Of a stretch of DNA of 64,000 nt, positions 32,531 to 40,399 are shown in pieces; position 1 is the stretch's first letter; each line of letters begins with the position of its first letter. This DNA is from Lentibacillus sp. CBA3610 (GTDB lineage: Bacteria; Bacillota; Bacilli; Bacillales; Amphibacillaceae). The notes under the pieces are model-generated. The model saw nothing but the letters and a program-made list of their open reading frames with translations, was not told the origin of the DNA and searched no databases. The stretch spans positions 2,604,001 through 2,668,000 of the forward strand of contig NZ_CP035925.1 of assembly GCF_013373365.1 (NCBI RefSeq), in the 5' to 3' direction. The position numbers and the translations under genes were made by a program.

Positions 32531-32621
32531 CAATGTACTGAAAACAACGATTGAAAAACTTGGTTATCCAGTGCTTCAAACTTTATGACATGACCCGTGT
32601 TATCACGTGTGGATTTCCTTT

Positions 32622-32669
32622 TGGGGTCTGTCCCCATCACTCTAACGCGTTTGATGAGGGACTGACCCT
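32622..32669. repeat. REP palindrome, copy 11
   Basis: GGGGTCTGTCCCCATCACT, core CTAACGCGTTT, GATGAGGGACTGACCC; at the 3' end of the EEP pseudogene. Confidence 0.8.
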
Positions 32670-33711
32670 ATACTTAGTGTTTCATAGACCCTCTGACATT
32701 TCCTGCTGATGATTCAGCAAGTTTTTAAAGCCTTCCATATGTTTGACGACTTTTTCCGATGCGTCCTGGTCTTCATAATGGCTGACAGCAGTCAGATGAA
32801 CGTTCAGGGAGCGGGCCGTTCAGTATCAGCAAATTCTCCTTTTTCTCAAAATATCTACAAGTCTCTTAAAACCGGATGCGTCTAACGGATGGTTCCCAGG
32901 CTCGACGATGACATCGGCCGTTACTGGAAGATGGTCGGAAGCCTGTGACGGAAACATTGGCAGACTCGACTTCATCCGGTGCTGTTACACTAGTCAATCG
33001 TTATCCGGGAAATCTGCGGGACGTATAGCCTGGTCCTCCTCAGTCAATGTCCACGTATCCTCAAACTGCTGAAAAGTGGTGACAGTTCAGGTGAATCAGG
33101 TGTTGCGTTCATATCACCGACCAACACTATTGCTGTGGCTGGAGGTGATATTCAGCATGTCATCAACTTGCATTTCCCAATCATCGGATCTGATCGGTAA
33201 TCAAGGTGTGTGACATAAAACCATAGCTCCTCGCCGCTGACATGGATTTGCGCTTCAAGAAAGCCAGAGCAGGTTCGGAGCAGGGTCGTCATCCTGGGTG
33301 GACAGTCTCGCGATTTCACGGTTCTTAGCTATGTATGATTGGGTATTTGCTTAAACGGCTACACCGTATTGCCTTCTCGTTCGCCTGGTGCGGGCGGGTC
33401 CAATAAAACAAGCCCATGTTCAAGGTATCGGCCAGCATTTCAATTTGATTTTCAAATTCGCTCCTGCTGCCCCAGTGAACATCAACTTCCTGCAACCCAA
33501 TGATGTCTGCACCCGATTCGCGAATCGTATTGGCGAGTCTGTCCAAATTGTAATGGCCATCAGTCCCAATACCAGTATGCATGTTATAAGTTGCAATCCT
33601 GACTGTCTTCTCGTTATCGGGGTGATTATTTTCTGCACTGACATTTTCAGCAACAGCTGAAGACACGGTCAAAATCACAAGTACAGCCATAAGCATATAA
33701 CACTTTTTCAC
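32670..33711 (-). pseudogene. Secreted endonuclease/exonuclease/phosphatase-family protein with FIMAH, frameshifted
   Basis: The N-terminal 128 residues (33711-33325) are clean: a signal peptide starting at GTG behind GGAGGGATT, then RIATYNMHTGIGTDG and IIGLQEVDVHWGS, the Asn and Glu metal/catalytic motifs of EEP proteins. Downstream, across frames, HLDYRSDP and VGDMNATPDS mark the remaining EEP motifs. A FIMAH module (HMEGFKNLL-like) is cut short after MSEG near 32690. Several frameshifts make it inactive. Nuclease, phosphatase and lipid-hydrolase activities all occur in this family. Confidence 0.8.
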
Positions 33712-33730
33712 ATCAATCCCTCCATTTCTT

Positions 33731-33785
33731 GGGGGGGTCTGTCCCCCATCACTCTAACGCGTTAATGTGATGGGGGACAGACCCC
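33731..33785. repeat. REP palindrome, copy 12
   Basis: GGGGGGGTCTGTCCCCCATC, core CTAACGCGTTAATG, GATGGGGGACAGACCCC. It ends 2 nt from the stop of the AmiE-like gene and lies 20 nt upstream of the EEP start. Confidence 0.92.
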
Positions 33786-33787
33786 TC

Positions 33788-35258
33788 TCACCACTTCCCA
33801 ATCAAATAATCCGCGTTCCTATTGAGCGTTTCATAGGCATCCTCTGACATATTTTCCTGCTGATGATTCAGCAAGGTTTTAAAGCCTTCCATATGTTTAA
33901 TCACTTTAGCAACTGCGTCTTTATCTTCATAATGGCTGACAGCAGACAGGTGAAGCTTCAACGAATGGACTGCACGTTCACCAGCAAACGCATCATCATC
34001 CGCCAAATCTTCCACGAGTGCATTCATGGAGGACGCGCTCCATGCGTTCATGGCATCGGCTGTTTTCCCTGCCACTGCCTGCCGTATCGGATTGGTGGAT
34101 GGAGCATCACGCGTCGGGTGGACTTTATTTGTCAGTAAAATCGCCACCGCATCTTTCGCCGGATTAATCACGATCGACGTGCCTGTAAAACCGGTATGCC
34201 CCATCGTTGCCGGCTCGGATAATGCACCCATATACCAATCCTGGTTCAATTCCCACGCCAGACTGTGCGCATTTCCCGGAAATTCAGGCAGCTCATTTGT
34301 CTCCATGATGTCAACGGTTTCCGCTTCAAGAATGCGAGTCCCCTCATATTCCCCGTCATTCAGAATCATTTGCGCAAACACTGCCAAATCCTGTGCCGTT
34401 GAAAATAATCCGGCGTGACCGGCAACACCATCCATTGCCCACGCATTCTCATCATGCACCTCGCCCCAAACGATTTCTCTATCTGTCTGTGGCTGGTATT
34501 CTGTTGCTGCAATACGGTCTTTCAATGATTCAGGCGGATTGAACATCGTGTCCGTCATGCCGAGCGGCTCGGTAATATGCGTTTGGATATAATCATCAAG
34601 CCGCTCACCTGAAATTTCCTCAATCAATGCGGCCGTTGTGATCATGTTCAGATCACTGTATCCGTAATGCGTCCCGGGCTCATAATCTAATGGCGTCGCG
34701 AACACTTCCTGATAGGCTTCCTCACGGGATTCCGTTGTTTGATAAAGCGGAATCCACGCCGGGAAACCGGATGTGTGTGTCAGCAATTGCCTGATCGTGA
34801 CATCAGACTTTCCATTTTGTGCAAATTCCGGAAATGTACGCCGCTACGGAATCGTCCAGGTTAAATGCACCCTGCTCATATAACTGCATCGCAGCCGTCG
34901 CCGTGAACACTTTCGTAATCGAGGCTAAGTCAAAAATTGTATCAGTTTGCATGTCGACCGGGTTTTCCATTTCGGTAAATTCATCATCCAAATAACGTGC
35001 TGCATCGCCATACGCGTCCTCTTTCACAATAGTTCCGTTTCTGGCCGCCAAAACGACAGAACCTGCCATGTACTTATCGGCAATCGCCTCCTGAATAATA
35101 CCATCAATGTCATCCAGCGGCCCCTGAAGCATCTGCTCACTGCTTGGCGGTCCGGGCTCTACAACGGGCGCAACAGCTGTGGCCTTTCCAGAACCTGCAA
35201 AAAATACCGAAGCGAGCACAGCACAAGTCAGCGTTATCGAGATCAACTTGTTTGTCAT
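33788..35258 (-). pseudogene. AmiE-like serine hydrolase (beta-lactamase family) with FIMAH, one frameshift
   Basis: The start at 35258 (GAAAGGAGATATAAGA upstream) gives a signal peptide, then Ser113-x-x-Lys116 in LASITKVF. Around 34805-34815 a single extra T in CATTTCCGG shifts the frame; removing it restores AAYIPEFAQNGKSDVTIRQL and joins the rest (HYGYSDLN, GHTGFTG, FIMAH). The repaired protein is about 490 residues. Its fold and place beside NamZ and NagZ genes match B. subtilis AmiE, an N-acetylmuramyl-L-alanine amidase. The family also contains esterases and D,D-peptidases, so the activity is inferred. A homopolymer sequencing error is quite possible here. Confidence 0.8.
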
Positions 35259-35278
35259 TCTTATATCTCCTTTCATTT

Positions 35279-35332
35279 GGGGTCTGTCCCCCACCGCTTT
35301 AACGCGTTAGAGTGATGGGGGACAGACCCCCC
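35279..35332. repeat. REP palindrome, copy 13
   Basis: GGGGTCTGTCCCCCACCGC, core TTTAACGCGTTAGAG, TGATGGGGGACAGACCCC. It ends 2 nt from the NamZ stop and lies 20 nt upstream of the AmiE-like start. Confidence 0.93.
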
Positions 35333-35334
35333 AA

Positions 35335-36864
35335 TTATCCCCACTGTCCGATCATTGATTCTGTTTTGGCTTCCAGGGCCTCATACGCTTCGTCTGAAAT
35401 CTGCTCATTTTCCAGTTGCTGTTCAAGCAGCAGTTGGAAGCTCTCGATATGTTTGGCCACTTTATCAGCGGATTCACTTTGTTCAAAACGGTCCACGGCT
35501 GTCAAATGCATGGTGAGGGAGCGGACGGCTTCATCATCAGCGAACGCCCCTTCATCCTCAAAGCGTTCCACCATCTCGATCATCTCCTGGGCACTTGTTG
35601 TGTACAGCAGATAATCACGCCGGACGTCTTTAAAGTCCTCCAAGCCTTCCTGCCAGTTTTCGATAATCGCATCAACCGATGTGCCATTTTCGATTTCGTC
35701 ACGCACCCAGCCATTCCCGATCAAGTTATCGAAAAATGAGACACCCTCACTGTTCTCTTCACGGAATGCAAAATCGTCCGGATACATATCATGAATGGTT
35801 TTCACGATGGTCAGTCCCGTCTTGACAGGCTGATATTCTGCGCTGTCTTTAATGTGAATTTGAATGCCCCCGGACAGTTCGCCGGCATGTTTTGAAAATT
35901 GCGGTGTAAAATAGGCTGACCTGAATTGCACACCAGGCAACCCGGCAGCATTCAGCTCTTCCGCCAGATCGGCACCGTCAATGAACGGCGCGCCAATCAG
36001 TTCAAACGGTTTGGCTGTGCCGCGTCCTTCAGAGACATTCGTTCCCTCAATCAAGGCAGCACCCGGATAGACATTGGCCGTATCAAGCGTTGGCATATTC
36101 GGTGATGGCAGCACCCACTCAAGTGGTGTATCATTGTAATCCATCGAACGCTCCCATCCATTCATTTCAACCACTGATAAATCAGCACTCAGGTCAAACT
36201 CCTCGTTGAATAAAAGCGCCAATTCCCCAACCGTCATACCGTGCCGAAGCGGAATCGGATACAAGCCGACAAACGATTCATAGTCAGGGTCAAGGACTGG
36301 CCCCTCGACTTTCACACCCCCGATCGGATTCGGACGGTCAAGCACCATAAATTCAACATCATTCTCCGCAGCTGCTTCCATCGCATACGCCATTGTGTAA
36401 ATGTACGTGTAATAGCGGGTGCCGACATCTTGAATGTCAAATAACAGCACATCCACATCCTCCAGCATTTCCGGTGTCGGTTTCCGCGTTTCACCGTACA
36501 GACTGTATACCGGCAGCCCCGTTCTTTCATCAATATAAAATTCAACATAATCCCCGGCCTGTTCACTTCCGCGGACACCATGCTCCGGCCCGTATAAGGA
36601 AACAAGATCCACATCCGGGTCGTTATGCAGTGTATCAACAATACTGTTTAGCTCCTGATCAACACCTGTAGGATTCGTGATTAACCCGACGCTCTTACCC
36701 TCCAGCTGATCCAACTGTTCATTAAGCAGTACTTCAACACCCGGCGAAAAATTTTCCTCGTTATTTGGACCATTGCTGCTCTCTTCACCGTCACTGGCTG
36801 CAGCCGCTGGTAATGATGCCAGCAAAAGGACAACTGCCGCCATCACAATAGACCATTTTTTCAT
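35335..36864 (-). CDS. namZ: Secreted exo-beta-N-acetylmuramidase (NamZ, DUF1343) with FIMAH
   Basis: NamZ proteins release terminal MurNAc from peptidoglycan fragments. From the ATG at 36864 (GGAGGGAGATCA upstream) the protein is 509 residues: signal peptide about 1-24, then the DUF1343 domain with VGLITNPTGVD, LYGPEHGVRG, DIQDVGTRYYTYIYTM, DRPNPIGG and NVSEGRGTAKPFELIGAPF, all highly typical of this family. FIMAH occupies the last 80 residues or so, ending SMIGQWG. The frame stays open far upstream, to 37467, but that part only translates 21-bp repeats, so the shorter start was chosen. It is followed by the AmiE-like gene. Confidence 0.9.
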   Translation of the reverse strand: MKKWSIVMAAVVLLLASLPAAAASDGEESSNGPNNEENFSPGVEVLLNEQLDQLEGKSVGLITNPTGVDQELNSIVDTLHNDPDVDLVSLYGPEHGVRGSEQAGDYVEFYIDERTGLPVYSLYGETRKPTPEMLEDVDVLLFDIQDVGTRYYTYIYTMAYAMEAAAENDVEFMVLDRPNPIGGVKVEGPVLDPDYESFVGLYPIPLRHGMTVGELALLFNEEFDLSADLSVVEMNGWERSMDYNDTPLEWVLPSPNMPTLDTANVYPGAALIEGTNVSEGRGTAKPFELIGAPFIDGADLAEELNAAGLPGVQFRSAYFTPQFSKHAGELSGGIQIHIKDSAEYQPVKTGLTIVKTIHDMYPDDFAFREENSEGVSFFDNLIGNGWVRDEIENGTSVDAIIENWQEGLEDFKDVRRDYLLYTTSAQEMIEMVERFEDEGAFADDEAVRSLTMHLTAVDRFEQSESADKVAKHIESFQLLLEQQLENEQISDEAYEALEAKTESMIGQWG

Positions 36865-37110
36865 TGATCTCCCTCCATTATTAATATTTGCCACCCAAGC
36901 AGAATCGGCGAGGGTGATTAACCCTCCCGGATCATTTTTATGGATTAGCTTATATAAGATTTTAAGTCCGGATTGACATTGTTCGTGCTGTTGCTTCTGC
37001 GGGAGTTTGCGATGCTGTCGTACGTTCTCGCACGTTTTGAAGATGTCCTCGCATGATTGGCGGTGACTCTCCCAGATTTGAAGCCTCCTCGACCTTTTTA
37101 GGATGTTCTC
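36865..37110. other. Leader region of namZ
   Basis: Gene-free. A small GAGGGTGATTAACCCTC hairpin is at about 36910-36926. The rest of the gap up to 37656 is filled by the repeat arrays listed next. Confidence 0.5.
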
Positions 37111-37116
37111 GATTGA

Positions 37117-37215
37117 TTCGTACCACTGTCGATCGATTTTGGGAGGCTCCCAATCGTTCGTACCACTGTCGATCGATTTTGGGAGGCTCCCAATCGTTCG
37201 TACCACTGCCGATCG
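37117..37215. repeat. 40-bp tandem duplication
   Basis: Two exact 40-bp units (37117-37156 and 37157-37196), each with TTCGTACCACTGTCGATCGA and GGGAGGCTCCCAATCG, and a diverged partial third unit. They adjoin the 21-bp array. Confidence 0.85.
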
Positions 37216-37261
37216 GTTCTGGCATGCTCCCGATCGAATTCGAAGTTGTCTCGATCGATTT

Positions 37262-37590
37262 TGAAAGCGCTCTCGCACGTTTTGAGGATTCCCTTGCACG
37301 GTTTGGAGTTCTTCTCGCACGGTTTGGGCTGATCCTCGCACGTTTTGAGGTTGCTCTCGCACGGTTTGAAGCTGTTCTTGCACGATTTGATATCGTTCTC
37401 GCACGATTTGCGACCTCTCCCGCACGATTTGATGTTCCCCTCGCACGCTTTCGGCCGATCCTCGCACGTTTTGAGATTACTCTCGCACGGTTTGAAGCTG
37501 TTCTCACACGATTTGAGACCGATCTCGCACGATTTGCGACCTCCCCCGCGCGATTTGAGGTTCCCTCTCGCACGATCCCAATCCGCTCCC
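37262..37590. repeat. 21-bp tandem repeat array
   Basis: About 15 degenerate units of TCGCACGRTTTGARGNTGTTC with a strict 21-bp period. Because 21 is a multiple of three, long open frames appear on both strands (LARFE-type and NRARTAS-type heptads). They have no ribosome binding site and are regarded as spurious. A related array is at 62755-63030. Confidence 0.9.
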
Positions 37591-37656
37591 GCACAATTCA
37601 CAGCCCCCTACGCCCCCTATCACAAGAAAGAAGCTCTATACTATAAATCTTTTAAC

Positions 37657-40188
37657 CTACTGCCACTTCTCTATCAGCGCATCAGCATCATGGTTAAGGA
37701 TGTTAAATGCCTTTTCGGAAATCATATCGTTCGCCTGCTGATGGTCGAGTAAATCTTGAAAACCCTCGACATGCTTAATGACTTTCTCCGCTGCTTCCTG
37801 TTCCTCATAATGACTGACCGCTTCCAAATGAACGCTTAAGGAGCGAGCAGCACTGGCATCCTCAAACTCCCCGTCATTTTCGTAGCGTTCAACCCGTTCT
37901 TTCATACCTGCCGCGGTCGTCAAAATCGTTTCGTCTCCCGGATAAATCGCATTGGAAAGCAGTCTGTACAAATATTCCGGATGATCCCTGAAGCCGACCT
38001 CCAGCCCCATTAGTGTGACACCTTGATGGTTGCCTTTCGTGATCACCGGTTGGCCTTGTGCGGCTTCAGCGTCTTCCCAAAATCCGGCTTTAAACAAGTC
38101 CTGATCTGCAAAAGAGGCTATCACTCTATCATTTTCGATATTTGTATACCAGACAGGATTATAGACAAAGCCAACGTCCTGATCATCGTACCCGGCAGTC
38201 AGTGATGTATCCTTATAATTCACGTTGACAACGCCATTACTGTTCCGGGCACCGGTCTTAATGTCGGCATCGGTCAGGCCGAGCTCAGCAGCAGCATTGG
38301 AGGCACTTGAGCCAATGGCAATATATTTTCCGCCGTCAGCTATAAACGTGTGAATGTTTTGCCTATACGCGTCACTGTCATCGATGCCGGAACCGTTCGC
38401 CACCAGGACGTCGTAACCATCTAATCCGTTTTCAGTAATCTGTTGCGGTTCAATTTCATCCACTGCAAATCCAAGCTCTTGGAGGGCTGTCCTGATACCG
38501 TGCTGGCCGCCATCCTGTAAAACGGCAACATTGACATGATCCAGCTCTTCTGCATCGTCAGGGATTGATGCTGTATTCACAGTGATTCCGGATTGTTCGA
38601 CAGCCTGGCGCAGCGTATCCCCGTTGCTGCTTTCCACATAAAAATGACCGTTCTCGCCTCTATAAACCGGAATATCGTTCTGGATCAGCTCATTGACCAG
38701 TGAAACAGCTGCAACTGAACTGTTCGGGACTTCATACGGACCGTCGCCGATAAGTTCACCTTGTATATCCAACTCCCCGGCTTCTTCAACCTGAATATCA
38801 ATCTCTGAATCTGTCGGGATTGCAGCAAACCCCCATAATTCCGGCAGATTCCACGCCGAAATATCATACATGGCGCTTGCCTGATCACTAATGTCTTCAC
38901 CATCCCAAAGGAGTGTATTGGCTAAACTTGCTTTTGGCTGATCCAGTGGCACAATAAACGTTCCTGCATCATATTGGTCACCGTCAACGGTAAAGGACGT
39001 TTCGGCTTTTTCGACTTCAACATCATGCCTGATGAGATTATTCACAGCCTTCTCTGTTACAGTGGGATCTGTTTCGTCAACAGGCAGTACATAAGCTTCC
39101 GGAAAAAATCCATCGTCGTGTTCAGGATGGTCAAATTGAATCCCGCGTCTGAAAATATCCAGCTGGTTTTTCGTCATGTCCATTTTGTTGTCCGATGCAA
39201 ATTTCAGTGATCCCATCACCGCATCAAAATGCCATTTGACACCATCCACACTGTTGTTTGGTGTTTCGAGCGTATGACCGTAAATACCGTGAAGCATGGC
39301 ATACATCGGTGTGAAAATCGGTGGATAGTCATCCCATCCATCCTCAGCATCGCGATACGGAATGTGGGTTCCTTCCATATTTTGATATAGATCCGTTTCA
39401 TAATCCTGCTTGTTTGCCACGAGCTCCGCTTCCATTGCTTCAGCCTGATCCAGGGCGTGTTCCAGGTATAAATCATGCTCATAGTTAGGGTTGTGCGGCC
39501 CGGTCGTCGGCTCAATCAGGCCGGGGCTCTCATTTGACCGAATAATGAAACCATGTAAATCAAGAAAGACCATTGGATTCCATTCAGTTATTAAATCAAC
39601 ATTTGCCGCTGATTCCGGTTGCGAAAGCGTCACGTGATCACGGTTAAGATCAAAACCTTCTGCATTTTGTCTGGTTCCTAAAATACGTCCATCGGGATTA
39701 TTCACGACATTAAACACCAGAACGTTGTTGTCGAGAATGTGCTCCGTTGTTTCATCATTGTCATAAGCAAACCTGTCAATCAACTGCAGTACGGCATCAG
39801 TCCCCGGATACTCATCACCGTGTATTGAGCCATTCACCATAAACGGAACTTTAAAATCAGGGTTTTCCTCAATAAAGTCTTCAGCCTCTTCCGGATTCGC
39901 AATCATCTCCTCCCGCATCGCTTTGATTTGCTCAAGATCATCTTCCGGTTCAGAAATGACCACACTGTACAGGTCATGGCCTAACGACGATTCGCCAATA
40001 ACTTCAACCGAAACACGGTCACTTTCGTCTTCATGCTCTTCAAGAATCGAATGGATTTCTTCATATGGCACTGGATTGTAAGGTGTTTCATCTGCCTGAA
40101 CCGTGCCGGATACGGGCATGATAATTGTTACTGCAAACATGAATGCAAAGAATAGCATGTAAAAAGTTTGTTTTCTTACTGGATACAT
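37657..40188 (-). CDS. Secreted M14 zinc carboxypeptidase with GATase-like and FIMAH domains
   Basis: An 843-residue exported metallopeptidase of a different M14 branch from the two at 10-15 kb. Signal peptide about 1-32; zinc ligands His123 and Glu126 (SIHGDEYPGTD) and His212 (LDLHGF); catalytic Glu308 in GHTLETPN. A middle region (about 560-680, VNVAVLQDGGQHGIRTALQE, YDVLVANGSG) resembles the class I amidotransferase-like fold often seen at the C-terminus of such peptidases. FIMAH ends the protein (ALIEKWQ). ATG preceded by GAGGAGACTTAAA. It lies in the same orientation between the namZ and NagZ-M28 genes. Confidence 0.88.
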   Translation of the reverse strand: MYPVRKQTFYMLFFAFMFAVTIIMPVSGTVQADETPYNPVPYEEIHSILEEHEDESDRVSVEVIGESSLGHDLYSVVISEPEDDLEQIKAMREEMIANPEEAEDFIEENPDFKVPFMVNGSIHGDEYPGTDAVLQLIDRFAYDNDETTEHILDNNVLVFNVVNNPDGRILGTRQNAEGFDLNRDHVTLSQPESAANVDLITEWNPMVFLDLHGFIIRSNESPGLIEPTTGPHNPNYEHDLYLEHALDQAEAMEAELVANKQDYETDLYQNMEGTHIPYRDAEDGWDDYPPIFTPMYAMLHGIYGHTLETPNNSVDGVKWHFDAVMGSLKFASDNKMDMTKNQLDIFRRGIQFDHPEHDDGFFPEAYVLPVDETDPTVTEKAVNNLIRHDVEVEKAETSFTVDGDQYDAGTFIVPLDQPKASLANTLLWDGEDISDQASAMYDISAWNLPELWGFAAIPTDSEIDIQVEEAGELDIQGELIGDGPYEVPNSSVAAVSLVNELIQNDIPVYRGENGHFYVESSNGDTLRQAVEQSGITVNTASIPDDAEELDHVNVAVLQDGGQHGIRTALQELGFAVDEIEPQQITENGLDGYDVLVANGSGIDDSDAYRQNIHTFIADGGKYIAIGSSASNAAAELGLTDADIKTGARNSNGVVNVNYKDTSLTAGYDDQDVGFVYNPVWYTNIENDRVIASFADQDLFKAGFWEDAEAAQGQPVITKGNHQGVTLMGLEVGFRDHPEYLYRLLSNAIYPGDETILTTAAGMKERVERYENDGEFEDASAARSLSVHLEAVSHYEEQEAAEKVIKHVEGFQDLLDHQQANDMISEKAFNILNHDADALIEKWQ

Positions 40189-40353
40189 TTTAAGTCTCCT
40201 CTCGTTTTTCTATGAAGATGGGTGATAGAAAAATAGTGCTGACATTCTATCGAGGTTTCGGGCTTGTTTACTGCCTGCTTTGGACGACGGAATTGCTTTT
40301 CTGACTTTGCGGGGCCAGCACCGTAAACAATCTGCCTAACCGTTTAATCGAAA

Positions 40354-40394
40354 AGGCAGCCGCTCTAAAAATGTTTCCAATCGAACGGCTGCCT
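40354..40394 (-). terminator. Intrinsic terminator after the NagZ-M28 gene
   Basis: On the minus strand, AGGCAGCCG pairs with CGGCTGCCT over 9 bp and is followed by TTTTCG. It is just beyond the stop at 40400. Confidence 0.65.
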
Positions 40395-40399
40395 GTATC

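Noticed and set aside
36865-37467. Long N-terminal extension of NamZ
   Set aside because: A signal peptide with a good ribosome binding site begins at 36864; the extension is repeat translation.
37117-37590. CRISPR array
   Set aside because: Units are degenerate, only 21 or 40 bp and contiguous, with no unique spacers and no cas genes.
36962-37594. Long open frames on both strands encoding Arg-rich (NRAR) or LARFE heptad proteins
   Set aside because: They arise from a 21-bp repeat whose period is a multiple of three; there is no ribosome binding site or start context, and several frames are open at once.
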